A stretch of DNA of 64,000 bases from Macrococcus sp. 19Msa1099 (GTDB taxonomy: Bacteria; Bacillota; Bacilli; Staphylococcales; Staphylococcaceae): the NCBI GenBank assembly GCA_019357535.2, contig CP079955.1, positions 1,860,001 to 1,924,000 on the forward strand. Direction: 5' to 3'. The notes beneath the pieces were generated by a model. That model was given only the letters and a program-made list of their open reading frames with translations. It did no database searches and was not told the origin of the DNA. Of this stretch, positions 45,115 through 53,715 are shown piece by piece (the stretch's first letter is position 1; every line of letters starts with the position of its first letter). Made by a program: the position numbers and the translations under genes.

Positions 45115-46297
45115 GAACTTCACCTTTTAAACGTTGTTCAAATTGTTTTGCTTTTTGATCGATGAATGCTTCGTCATCACCATACCATATACAAATAAAG
45201 CGTGACGGGAAAGCATTTTTATCTCTATAATCTCCATCATAATATGCTAATGGGAATAAGTTACCACTCTTTACTTCGTTTAAAATTGTTTCATAGAATG
45301 CTGCATTATCACCATCAGAGTAATAGGCAAGGAACTTTTTACAGTCCCCTTTTAGTACATCATCCAGTAACAATAATGAACTTGATCCATTTTGTCTGAA
45401 GTTTAAATCAATTGCAAACAGATTATCATCTTTATCTACTAATATATCAAATCCTGCAATCCCTTTATAGCCCGCATCGACACCATTCTTCATAATCTTT
45501 CTACCGGCTTCAATTACAGATTCAGGTACATTCCTATCTGTTGTATTACCTCTGTATTTACCGTATTTTTCTACCATCTGAAGCGATGCACCCAAAAATG
45601 TGATGCCCTTCTCTTCGCTATACGCATATTGTACGCAGTAATTTTTAATAGGTTCAACAAATTGTTCGATAATCAACTGCTCGGTACCACTTGCCGCCTG
45701 CACGCGTTTTATCGAACTTTCCACATCATCTTCTGTATAACATAGCATCACACCATATCCACCTGCTGTCGGATGTTCGTCACCCGGCTTAACAACAAAA
45801 GGAAGCGTCCATTCACGTACACGTGTTTGGAAATCATCAATTTTTACAATTTCGCGTTTTGGAAGATACTCTCCACCCGTCCATTTATGGATGAGTGATT
45901 TGTTGTTTAAATCTAAAAATATGTCTCGTGGTACAACATAATCATCATTGTCCACAATATCAGTCTCGTGCGCATATTGGAAGAATATCTTTCCTGTCTC
46001 GGCATATTCTTTTAAAGCCTTTTCATACTCTTCACGTGTTTCATACGTGATATATGTTTTGGGCATCGCTACTCCCGCTGCGCCAAATAATTCACATGTC
46101 TTCTCAGTTACCGTTGCTTTATGAACAATAACAGGCATCTCTGCAATGATTAATTCTCTGGCACTTAATAAATTCGACTGATGTTCTTCAGGCTGTAGCC
46201 ACGGATTAAAACCATAGCTTGGTCGTGATGTGTAAAGCACATTATCACCATACAGATCACGCATCGTGAGTGAAATATTTAATTTATTGGTGGTCAT
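45104..46297 (-). CDS. ATP-grasp ligase under S-box control
   Basis: A 397-residue soluble ATP-grasp protein. A pre-ATP-grasp domain (about 1-130), then FVVKPGDEHPTAGGYGVML (ATP-binding Lys and Gly-rich loop, about residue 170-190), EQLIIEQFVEPIKNYCVQYAY, and the metal-binding end GFDILVDKDDNLFAIDLNFRQNGSSS, with D...E replaced by D...N. The fold joins a carboxylate to an amine using ATP; I do not recognise the substrate. Its start overlaps the M20 gene by 14 bases and AAGGGA is upstream. A partner amidohydrolase in the same SAM-controlled operon suggests making and recycling an amide or dipeptide tied to methionine or cysteine. Confidence 0.8.
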   Translation of the reverse strand: MTTNKLNISLTMRDLYGDNVLYTSRPSYGFNPWLQPEEHQSNLLSARELIIAEMPVIVHKATVTEKTCELFGAAGVAMPKTYITYETREEYEKALKEYAETGKIFFQYAHETDIVDNDDYVVPRDIFLDLNNKSLIHKWTGGEYLPKREIVKIDDFQTRVREWTLPFVVKPGDEHPTAGGYGVMLCYTEDDVESSIKRVQAASGTEQLIIEQFVEPIKNYCVQYAYSEEKGITFLGASLQMVEKYGKYRGNTTDRNVPESVIEAGRKIMKNGVDAGYKGIAGFDILVDKDDNLFAIDLNFRQNGSSSLLLLDDVLKGDCKKFLAYYSDGDNAAFYETILNEVKSGNLFPLAYYDGDYRDKNAFPSRFICIWYGDDEAFIDQKAKQFEQRLKGEVHED

Positions 46298-47474
46298 AGA
46301 CTTTTCCCTTCAACACTGTATGTAAATTTTTTATCGCTTTTAATTCATCCGGATTATCAATGAGTTCTAATGCCATCGTCGCCATTATTTTAGCACCTTG
46401 AATCAGTGCATGATCTCCATGTGCACTACCAGCAGCATCTTTAAATTCAACAGTATGCCCTACTAGGCTTGAAGGCCCAATTTTTATATGCGGATGAATT
46501 GTTGGGATAACATGACTCACATTCCCTGTATCTGTTGATCCAAAACCAAAATCATCATGTAATATTACCTCATTGTGCTTTTTAGCATGACGTTCAAATA
46601 GATCATCTAACAAATCATTTCGAATAAATTCATTTACTCCATTTTGAATGTGATTCAGCTTATACTCTGCACCCGCAGTAAGTGCAGCACCTTCAGCAAC
46701 ACGTTCAACTTTGCCGGTTAACACATCTAGTTCCTTGCGACTCATTGCGCGCGTGTAGAATCTTGCCTTCGTGTAATCCGGGATAATATTCGCGCTCTTG
46801 CCGCCATCCAATATTACACCATGTACTTTATCAGATTTTCGAATATGCTGACGAAGCTGCGCAATCCCGTTAAAGAAACTGATCATTGCGTCCAGTGCGT
46901 TAATCCCATTATGAGCATTCTCAGAAGCATGTGCGGTCTTACCGAAGAACTCGACTTCAAATACATCTACAGCAAGTGTAGGCACCGTACGATATGACTC
47001 GTGTCCTGGATGTATCATCAAAGCAACATCGCACTCAGAGAATAATCCAGCTTTAACATACGACGCCTTTGCACTACCATTCACACCACCCTCTTCAGCT
47101 GGTGTACCAAATACTTTAATCGTACCGCCGTGCGTTCCAACATATTCTTTAATGCTCACGCCTGCAAGCACACTTGATGTTCCGATAATATTATGTCCGC
47201 ATGCATGACCAAGTCCAGGCAGAGCATCGTATTCCGCTAAGAATGCAATCGTCGGTCCTTCATGTTCACTTTCAAATGTCGCAATGAATCCTGTCTCGTG
47301 GCCTGCGATATCACGCTCAATTGTAAATCCTTCGTTATATAAAGTCTTGATGAGTAAACTAGACGCAAAATACTCTTCGTTTCCAAGTTCCGGGCGTTCG
47401 TGAATCTGGTGGCTTATTTTAATAAATTCCTCTTTATTATATTCAATATAGTTAAGTACATTTTGTTCATTCAT
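46284..47474 (-). CDS. M20-family amidohydrolase under S-box control
   Basis: A 396-residue metal-dependent amidohydrolase, M20D subgroup. Metal ligands: Cys and His in GHACGHN (about residues 92-95), Glu-Glu in GTPAEEGG, His in IHPGHE, and His in HGDHALIQG near the end; the dimerisation lid lies between. Relatives include aminoacylases, AbgB-type and PM20D2 (beta-alanyl dipeptide) enzymes. ATG 47474 is preferred because AAGGGG is eight bases upstream; an ATG two codons earlier is too close. First gene behind the SAM riboswitch. Confidence 0.85.
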   Translation of the reverse strand: MNEQNVLNYIEYNKEEFIKISHQIHERPELGNEEYFASSLLIKTLYNEGFTIERDIAGHETGFIATFESEHEGPTIAFLAEYDALPGLGHACGHNIIGTSSVLAGVSIKEYVGTHGGTIKVFGTPAEEGGVNGSAKASYVKAGLFSECDVALMIHPGHESYRTVPTLAVDVFEVEFFGKTAHASENAHNGINALDAMISFFNGIAQLRQHIRKSDKVHGVILDGGKSANIIPDYTKARFYTRAMSRKELDVLTGKVERVAEGAALTAGAEYKLNHIQNGVNEFIRNDLLDDLFERHAKKHNEVILHDDFGFGSTDTGNVSHVIPTIHPHIKIGPSSLVGHTVEFKDAAGSAHGDHALIQGAKIMATMALELIDNPDELKAIKNLHTVLKGKVYDHQ

Positions 47475-47513
47475 CGTCATTACCCCTTAATTAAATTCAA
47501 TTAAGTCCACTTA

Positions 47514-47545
47514 ATAAAAAAGACACCCTCAGATAAGGATGTCTA
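47514..47545 (-). terminator. SAM riboswitch terminator
   Basis: AGACA-T-CC pairs with GG-G-TGTCT, then TTTTTT. The loop sequence CTTATCTG is complementary to CAGATAAG in the 3' strand of P1, giving the alternative antiterminator. Confidence 0.88.
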
Positions 47546-47548
47546 TAC

Positions 47549-47646
47549 GTCTTATCTGTCAGCATAAGCTGCAGGAATTAGCACCTTACATATTGCAGGT
47601 TGCTGGACATCAGCGGGCCTGTCCCTCCGTCCGTCTCGATAAGTGT
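47549..47646 (-). promoter_or_regulatory. SAM-I riboswitch (S-box) aptamer
   Basis: The minus strand carries the S-box core in order: CTTATC with GAGA, GGAGGGAC, GGCCC, CAGCAACC, AAGGTGCTAATTCC, GCAG, and closing GATAAG of helix P1. With the adjoining terminator it should stop transcription when S-adenosylmethionine is plentiful. It controls the M20, ATP-grasp and 31-residue genes. Confidence 0.95.
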
Positions 47647-47662
47647 TTAATTGTTATCAATT

Positions 47663-47691
47663 ATATTAGAGCTTTAAAGCATGATTGTCAA
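47663..47691 (-). promoter_or_regulatory. Promoter of the S-box operon
   Basis: Minus strand TTGACA, 17 bases, TAATAT, 16 bases before the aptamer. Confidence 0.8.
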
Positions 47692-47714
47692 TAAGATAAC
47701 TTATTTTTCAGATA

Positions 47715-48221
47715 TTATCCGAATATCTGTACTTCGTTCGATCCGTTCCAGTTCATCGCTTTAACTTCAATTACAGTCAAGAAGATGTCCCGCGCCTTTT
47801 TATACGAAGAGAAATCAAAAGGATAAATTCTTGCAAGTTCCCATTTGAACGCACTATAACGATCTCTCTCACTTGAAAATGTTCGAAAATAATCTCTTAA
47901 CTTAATGCGTTTCAATAATTCTTCATCTGCCTCTTTATACACAAAAAGATGAAATTGATGATCCTTTGTAGCATATACTTTATAACATACTTCTTTACAG
48001 ATTAAATGATATCCAAGTTCAGCTAACTCTAGTGCTTCAATATCATGCTTCACCTCTACAGCAATATCTATCGTCGCACGTGCGTCCATACCTGGTACCG
48101 CAGTAGACCCAATATGATGAATCGCACTAATATTTTTTAACTTCTGAAGCACTCTTTTCTTTTCGCCTATATAAAGGTGCTGCCATATACTATCGTAAGG
48201 TACTATCATCACTTGTTTCAT
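47715..48221 (-). CDS. GrpB-family (UPF0157) protein
   Basis: A 168-residue protein of the GrpB/UPF0157 family, a nucleotidyltransferase-like fold. Seen: VPYDSIWQHLYIGEK, HHIGSTAVPGMDARATIDIAVEV (family core with GSTAVPG and the acidic pair) and YFRTFSSERDRYSAFKWELA. Function unknown. GGAGGGG precedes the ATG. It sits alone between the two sulfur-related operons. Confidence 0.85.
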   Translation of the reverse strand: MKQVMIVPYDSIWQHLYIGEKKRVLQKLKNISAIHHIGSTAVPGMDARATIDIAVEVKHDIEALELAELGYHLICKEVCYKVYATKDHQFHLFVYKEADEELLKRIKLRDYFRTFSSERDRYSAFKWELARIYPFDFSSYKKARDIFLTVIEVKAMNWNGSNEVQIFG

Positions 48222-48293
48222 CCTTTCCCCTCCTTCTTTAGATACATTTTAAAATATTATACTTCTTTGCACACAAATTCACAAACTATTATA

Positions 48294-48322
48294 TTGAGTA
48301 AATAATAAATTCATGATATTAT
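48294..48322 (+). promoter_or_regulatory. Promoter of the methyltransferase/mccA-mccB-luxS operon
   Basis: TTGAGT, 17 bases, TATTAT, 47 bases before the ATG. In Bacillus the equivalent operon is CymR-repressed; I do not see a CymR site that I would defend. Confidence 0.65.
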
Positions 48323-48368
48323 TAATCCCGAGTTATCTGATAAGAATAATAATATTAGGAGTGTATCG

Positions 48369-49889
48369 ATGAGTTTACCTTTTATGGACATCTTTAAAGC
48401 ATGGGCATCAGATTATGATGATGCTGTAACAGGACAAAATCCCGAATATAAAGATGTATTCTCAAACTATGATTTTATGATAGAAGAAGCAACAAAACAC
48501 GCAGGAAAACGCGTAACAGAATTTGGTCCTGGAACTGGGAATTTAACAAACATGTTATTACAGCGCGGATTGGACGTACAGGCTGTAGAACCAAGTATTG
48601 ATATGACAAAGTTAGGTGAGGCTAAGACAGGTATTACGTTCGAACGTGGCGATTTCCTGAACTTCAATGCTAGAGAAACAGATACATTTATTTCTTCTTT
48701 TGCTTTTCACCACCTTACAGATAAAGAAAAGAAAGAAGCGATTGCCCTTTATAAGCCGCTTCTCTCCGAAGATGGAAACATCATTATATTGGACACAATG
48801 TTCAATTCCTTAGATGAAAAAGAACAGATTAAATCACATTATGACGCACGAGGTTACCATAATCTTGTCGAAGATCTGGAAAGAGAATATTATCCATTAA
48901 AGGAGACAATGGAAGAGATTGCCAACGACTTGGGATTTGATTATCAATCCACTCAGATGAATCGTTTCGCTCATCTTCAAATATTAACTAAAAAAAAAGT
49001 AAAAACTCCTGCTGATTTAATCGGTAATACACCGCTAGTGGAACTTAAGCATTTTCCACTGAATAAAGGAAACCGTCTATTTGCAAAACTTGAGTTCTAT
49101 AATCTGGGCGGCTCTGTAAAAGACAGACTGGGTGTCAACATTTTAGAACAGGCTTTACTTCGTGGTGATATTCAAAACGGTACAGTTGTTGAAGCTACAG
49201 CTGGTAATACAGGAATTGGTCTTGCACTCATCTGTCAACAGTATGGATTAAAGCTACATGTCTATGTTCCCGAGAAATTCAGCATCGAAAAACAAAGCAT
49301 CATGCATGCATTAGGGGCTGAAATCGTAAATACCCCTACAGAAAAAGGAATGCTCTTCGCACGCGAAGAAGCGCTGAAATTCGCTCAAGAAACCGGTGCA
49401 TTCTATACAAATCAATTTGAATCAGCAGATAATCCTTCAAGCTACGATAAACTGGCAAAGGAGATAAAAAGAGATGCTGGGAAGGTTGATGCAATCGTTG
49501 CTGGTGCAGGCAGTGGAGGAACATTTACAGGTCTTGCAAAGCACTTCAAAGAAAGTCATCGCGTTATCGTAGAGCCTGAAGGTTCGATATTAAATGGTGG
49601 AGAATCTGGTAGTCACCGCACAGAAGGCATCGGCGTTGAAAAATGGCCCGTGTTCTTAGATAAAGATTTAATCGATGCCGTTGAAACAATTTCTGATATC
49701 GATGCCTTTACACGTGTCTCAGAACTTGCCCAAAAAGAAGGTCTTCTTGTCGGTTCTTCAAGCGGAGCCGCGCTACATGCCGCACTTAAAACCCAAGAAA
49801 ATATGACTGATAGCAATATCGTCGTAATATTCCCTGATGCAGCTGAGCGATACTTATCACAACAAATATTTGATATTAAAGGAGAATAG
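48369..49889 (+). CDS. Fused YrrT-type methyltransferase and cystathionine/O-acetylserine beta-synthase (MccA)
   Basis: A 506-residue two-domain protein. Residues 1-207: a class I SAM methyltransferase closely resembling YrrT (AWASDYDDAV, motif I EFGPGTGN at 51-58, FAFHHLTDKEK). Residues 211-506: a fold type II PLP enzyme (LIGNTPLVELK, Lys251 in NLGGSVKDR, TAGNTGIG, GAGSGGTFTG, VGSSSGAAL) matching MccA, which makes cystathionine from homocysteine and O-acetylserine. In Bacillus yrrT and mccA are separate genes in one operon. The junction is three Lys codons made of nine A (48990-48998); with eight A the frame stops at once (TAA), and with ten it stops within eight codons. MccA has no start codon or ribosome site of its own here. 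AGGAGTG precedes ATG 48369. Confidence 0.9.
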   Translation: MSLPFMDIFKAWASDYDDAVTGQNPEYKDVFSNYDFMIEEATKHAGKRVTEFGPGTGNLTNMLLQRGLDVQAVEPSIDMTKLGEAKTGITFERGDFLNFNARETDTFISSFAFHHLTDKEKKEAIALYKPLLSEDGNIIILDTMFNSLDEKEQIKSHYDARGYHNLVEDLEREYYPLKETMEEIANDLGFDYQSTQMNRFAHLQILTKKKVKTPADLIGNTPLVELKHFPLNKGNRLFAKLEFYNLGGSVKDRLGVNILEQALLRGDIQNGTVVEATAGNTGIGLALICQQYGLKLHVYVPEKFSIEKQSIMHALGAEIVNTPTEKGMLFAREEALKFAQETGAFYTNQFESADNPSSYDKLAKEIKRDAGKVDAIVAGAGSGGTFTGLAKHFKESHRVIVEPEGSILNGGESGSHRTEGIGVEKWPVFLDKDLIDAVETISDIDAFTRVSELAQKEGLLVGSSSGAALHAALKTQENMTDSNIVVIFPDAAERYLSQQIFDIKGE

Positions 49890-49892
49890 ATT

Positions 49893-51038
49893 ATGCAAAA
49901 GAAAACAATGATGATTCATGGTGGAAATACAATAGATGAATACACTGGAGCTGTAAACCCTCCAATTTACCAAACAAGTACCTACAAACAAGATGGCATC
50001 GGGAATATGCGTCAAGGCTATGAATATTCTCGTTCAGCGAATCCAACACGTACAGCATTAGAATCATTAATCAGTGACTTGGAATCAGGTGATGCTGGCT
50101 TTGCATTTGGTTCAGGTATGGCTGCAATATCTTCTGTAATCATGTTACTCAATGCTGGCGATCATATCGTTGTTGGTAGCGATGTATACGGCGGAACTTA
50201 TCGCGTCTTCACAAAAGTCTTCGAACGCATCGGTATTAAATCAACATTCGTTGACACAACCGATATCGAAGCAGTTGAAGCGGCAATCAATGAGAATACT
50301 AAGATGCTTTATATCGAAACTCCTACCAATCCATTACTTAATGTAACGGATATTCGCAAAATGGTTGAAATCTCTAAAGCACATAACTTAATTTCTGTTG
50401 TAGACAATACATTTATGACACCTTACTTCCAGAATCCACTTGAACTTGGTGCAGATATTGTACTTCATTCAGCAACGAAATATATCGGCGGACATAGCGA
50501 TGTTGTAGCCGGACTGGTTGTAACACGCACACCTGAGCTTTCTGAATCAGTTGGCTTTATACAGAATTCCGTAGGTGGTATACTTGGACCTCAAGATAGT
50601 TTCTTACTTGTGCGCGGTATTAAGACACTTGCAATTCGAATGGAACAAACAGAACACTCAACATTAAAAATCATCGAATTCCTCCAAAAACAAAGTGCCG
50701 TAACAAATATCTTCCATCCTGTCTTGCTTGATGAACAAGATAAGAAAATTCACGAATCACAAAGCAAAGGTTACGGTGGAATGGTATCATTTGATGTAGG
50801 ATCTAAAGAAAATGCCGAAAACTTAGTAAAAGCAACGAAATATTTCACTTTAGCAGAATCTTTGGGTGCAGTAGAAAGTTTAATTTCTGTCCCGAGCCAG
50901 ATGACTCATGCTTCGATCCCTAGAGAACGTCGCCTTGAACTTGGTATTACAGACGGTTTAGTTCGAATCTCTGTGGGTATTGAGGATAGTGAAGACTTAA
51001 TTGCAGACTTAGAACAAGCATTTAAACAATTAAATTAG
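49893..51038 (+). CDS. mccB: Cystathionine gamma-lyase/homocysteine gamma-lyase
   Basis: MccB, 381 residues, Cys/Met metabolism PLP enzyme, cleaves cystathionine to cysteine, completing reverse transsulfuration. [11 protein letters not shown] (phosphate of the partner subunit), FGSGMAAIS and PLP Lys196 in [13 protein letters not shown]. It starts three bases after the fusion gene's stop codon, with AAAGGAG spanning the junction. Confidence 0.93.
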   Translation: MQKKTMMIHGGNTIDEYTGAVNPPIYQTSTYKQDGIGNMRQGYEYSRSANPTRTALESLISDLESGDAGFAFGSGMAAISSVIMLLNAGDHIVVGSDVYGGTYRVFTKVFERIGIKSTFVDTTDIEAVEAAINENTKMLYIETPTNPLLNVTDIRKMVEISKAHNLISVVDNTFMTPYFQNPLELGADIVLHSATKYIGGHSDVVAGLVVTRTPELSESVGFIQNSVGGILGPQDSFLLVRGIKTLAIRMEQTEHSTLKIIEFLQKQSAVTNIFHPVLLDEQDKKIHESQSKGYGGMVSFDVGSKENAENLVKATKYFTLAESLGAVESLISVPSQMTHASIPRERRLELGITDGLVRISVGIEDSEDLIADLEQAFKQLN

Positions 51039-51049
51039 GAGTGACGCTT

Positions 51050-51535
51050 ATGACTAAAAAAATGAACGTTGAAAGTTTCAACTTAGACCACACGATCGTC
51101 GATGCACCATTCGTACGATTAGCGGGTATCAAAGAAGGTATCAATGGTGATGTAATTCATAAATATGATATTCGTTTCAAACAACCAAATAAAGAACACA
51201 TGGAGATGCCTGCACTTCATTCATTAGAACATTTAATGGCTGAAAACATCCGTAATCATACAGATAAAGTAGTAGACATCTCTCCCATGGGATGTCAGAC
51301 TGGCTTCTACGTTTCACTTATCAATCACGATAACCATGAAGATGTGTTAGCAATATTAGAAAACACTTTGAATGATGTATTAGCAGCTGATGAAGTCCCT
51401 GCTTGTAATGAAGTGCAATGTGGCTGGGCAGCGAGTCATTCTTTAGAAGGTGCAAAAGCAATCGCACAGGAAATGCTATCTAAAAAAGACAGATGGCATG
51501 TAATTTATCAGCCTGGAAAAGAACCACAAGCATAA
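51050..51535 (+). CDS. luxS: S-ribosylhomocysteine lyase
   Basis: LuxS, 161 residues, splits S-ribosylhomocysteine into homocysteine and DPD, the AI-2 precursor. Iron ligands His57/His61 with Glu60 (LHSLEH), catalytic Cys82 in [12 protein letters not shown] 51050 is chosen with AGGAGTG six bases upstream. Placed directly after mccB, its homocysteine can pass to the MccA domain encoded earlier in the operon; in S. aureus luxS is not joined to mccAB as far as I recall. Confidence 0.96.
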   Translation: MTKKMNVESFNLDHTIVDAPFVRLAGIKEGINGDVIHKYDIRFKQPNKEHMEMPALHSLEHLMAENIRNHTDKVVDISPMGCQTGFYVSLINHDNHEDVLAILENTLNDVLAADEVPACNEVQCGWAASHSLEGAKAIAQEMLSKKDRWHVIYQPGKEPQA

Positions 51536-51551
51536 TTAATTGATATATCAA

Positions 51552-51592
51552 TAAGTGGCACACATGAAACTTCATGTGTGCCACTTATTTTT
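51552..51592. terminator. Strong terminator after luxS
   Basis: A perfect 16-bp stem (AAGTGGCACACATGAA and complement, 2-base loop) with TATTTTT following on plus. It overlaps the stop codon of the convergent gene at 51591. Confidence 0.92.
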
Positions 51593-52157
51593 AAAATCTT
51601 ATTAAATTTGTAGCTGCATATACATCATCATATTCATTTAAAACATTAAGCTGTTCATCTACAATATCCAAGTGATATGGACCAGTTGCTTCATTAATCT
51701 TCTCTATCTTATCAAGCGACACATCATCATGCTTCTTAAAATTAAAAGTAACACTATAGTGCGTCTTCTCACCAGTACCGTATACAAGTTCTCCTAAAAC
51801 CTTCTCTGTTCCATTACCTTCAAATAAAAACTTCAACTCATTTGGTAACGTAAATCTAAAGCGATAGTGGGGAGTATTATGCATTAAATAATCATATAAT
51901 ATTCGATCAATTTTATAATCTAATCTAAATGAAATACCATGTTCATTATGCGTTGCCACTAAATTCTTTATCATAAAATGAGGCATCATAAACGCTTTAT
52001 CTGCTACATCAGCTGATACAGCTCCAGGTTTAACTAGCTCAACATTCTTACTTTGTTTCTTATCCATAGTATCACCTTGATTCTTCGTTAAAAAATAATA
52101 GAGCGCACCACTTGCTGCAGCAAAGATAGCAGCACCAATTGTTTGTTTATATTTCAT
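51591..52157 (-). CDS. Membrane-anchored or exported protein of unknown function
   Basis: A 188-residue protein. A basic start (MKYKQTIG) and a hydrophobic stretch (about 7-24, AAIFAAASGALYYFLTK) form an uncleaved anchor or signal. The rest is a soluble, charged domain (about 45-188) with several Tyr/Phe-rich strands and no motif I recognise. AAAGGAG precedes the ATG. It is divergent from the small gene at 52297. Confidence 0.65.
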   Translation of the reverse strand: MKYKQTIGAAIFAAASGALYYFLTKNQGDTMDKKQSKNVELVKPGAVSADVADKAFMMPHFMIKNLVATHNEHGISFRLDYKIDRILYDYLMHNTPHYRFRFTLPNELKFLFEGNGTEKVLGELVYGTGEKTHYSVTFNFKKHDDVSLDKIEKINEATGPYHLDIVDEQLNVLNEYDDVYAATNLIRF

Positions 52158-52296
52158 ATGTATTAGCTCCTTTATACTTTTTATTCTTATACCCCATTTC
52201 GCTTAGGTAATGCATAAATACAATAAATTACACCGTCACACAAATATTATTTTGCGTTAAATTAATTTTCCCTCAATAAATAATGGAGATGATAAT

Positions 52297-52482
52297 ATGT
52301 TTACAGAGAAGGAACGTATAAATTTAATACTCTTATATGGACTTGAAGATGCAATTGAATTATATGCTAAATATAATAATCAAGCTTATAAGCATCTGAA
52401 TGAATATAAAAATATCAATAAACAACTTCTAGAAAAACTATCACTAGCAATCAGTTATATCGAAAGACAAGTTGTTCAATAA
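52297..52482 (+). CDS. Small helical protein of unknown function (61 aa)
   Basis: A 61-residue protein beginning MFTEKERINLILLYGLED, with high helix propensity and heptad-like Leu/Ile spacing, no membrane segment and no Cys. GGAG lies eight bases before the ATG. It has the look of a small DNA- or protein-binding helical hairpin; family not recognised. Confidence 0.6.
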   Translation: MFTEKERINLILLYGLEDAIELYAKYNNQAYKHLNEYKNINKQLLEKLSLAISYIERQVVQ

Positions 52483-52516
52483 TAAAAGGAGTAGGTATCT
52501 GAGATACCTACTCCTC
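52481..52516 (-). terminator. Terminator of the deo operon
   Basis: AGGAGTAGGTATCT pairs with AGATACCTACTCCT almost without a loop; TTTTATTATT follows on the minus strand. On the plus strand the T run is missing, so it mainly serves deoB. Confidence 0.82.
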
Positions 52517-52532
52517 TTCCATCCTCTAATTC

Positions 52533-53705
52533 TTACTTCAATTCTTCCAAATAACTCTCACCAAACTCTGGCAATTCAACACCAAAGTTATCAGCAATCG
52601 TCGCACCAATTGAAGCGAATGTAGTATGCGATTCTAATTCACGACCACCATCAAACTGTTTACTATACATGAGTAGCGGTACATATTCTCTTGTATGATC
52701 TGTTCCCGGCATTGTAGGGTCGTTACCATGGTCTGCCGTAATAATGAGTAAATCATCTTCTCTTAACGCTTCTAATAATTCCCCTAGTCTATCATCAAAT
52801 GCTTTAATTGCATTCATATAACCTTCTTTATCACGACGATGTCCATACAATGCATCAAAGTCCACTAGGTTCAGGAAGCTTATTCCATCAAAGTCAGACT
52901 TCACAACTTCTAATAATTTATCCATACCATCCATATTATCTTTCGTTCGGATGGACTTCGTTACACCTTCACCATCATAGATGTCATTGATTTTACCGAT
53001 TGCGATAACATCACGCCCTGCATCTTGAAGTTCATTCATCACTGTACGTCCAAATGGTTTTAATGCATAGTCATGACGATTTGATGTTCTCGTGAAATTC
53101 CCTGGTTTACCTACATATGGGCGTGCAATAATGCGCCCAATTAAATATTTCGGGTCTTTCGTATATTCACGGACTTTCTCACAAATCTCATAGAGTTCTT
53201 CAAGCGGGATAATCTCTTCGTGTGCAGCAATTTGCAGTACTGGGTCAGCTGAAGTATAGACGATTAAGTCACCTGTTTTCATTTGGTGTTCGCCCCACTC
53301 ATCAATAATTGCTGTTCCTGATGCTGGTTTATTAGCTACGACTTTGCGTCCTGTCATTTCTTCAATAGCTGTAACAAGTTCTTTAGGGAAGCCATTCGGA
53401 TATACTTTGAATGGCTGATCGATATTCAGACCCATGATCTCCCAATGACCTGTCATCGTATCTTTTCCTACAGATGCTTCCGATAATTTCGTATAGTATG
53501 CTTCTGGTTTATCGACTTTATTTACGACCGGAAGTGGTGCGATATTACCTAATCCTAACTTTTCTAAATTCGGTAATTTGCCTTCATATCCTTCCAGCGT
53601 ATGTTTTAAAGTATGGCTGCCAGCATCACCAAACTTCTCTGCGTCTGGCGCTTCGCCAATCCCTACAGAATCCATTACGATGAGATGCACTCTTTTAAAT
53701 GTCAT
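52533..53705 (-). CDS. deoB: Phosphopentomutase
   Basis: DeoB, 390 residues, alkaline-phosphatase superfamily, moves phosphate between C1 and C5 of (deoxy)ribose. [12 protein letters not shown] (metal Asp), [10 protein letters not shown] with the phosphorylated Thr, and [22 protein letters not shown] precedes the ATG. It follows pdp by ten bases. Confidence 0.97.
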   Translation of the reverse strand: MTFKRVHLIVMDSVGIGEAPDAEKFGDAGSHTLKHTLEGYEGKLPNLEKLGLGNIAPLPVVNKVDKPEAYYTKLSEASVGKDTMTGHWEIMGLNIDQPFKVYPNGFPKELVTAIEEMTGRKVVANKPASGTAIIDEWGEHQMKTGDLIVYTSADPVLQIAAHEEIIPLEELYEICEKVREYTKDPKYLIGRIIARPYVGKPGNFTRTSNRHDYALKPFGRTVMNELQDAGRDVIAIGKINDIYDGEGVTKSIRTKDNMDGMDKLLEVVKSDFDGISFLNLVDFDALYGHRRDKEGYMNAIKAFDDRLGELLEALREDDLLIITADHGNDPTMPGTDHTREYVPLLMYSKQFDGGRELESHTTFASIGATIADNFGVELPEFGESYLEELK

Positions 53706-53715
53706 AATATCTCTC

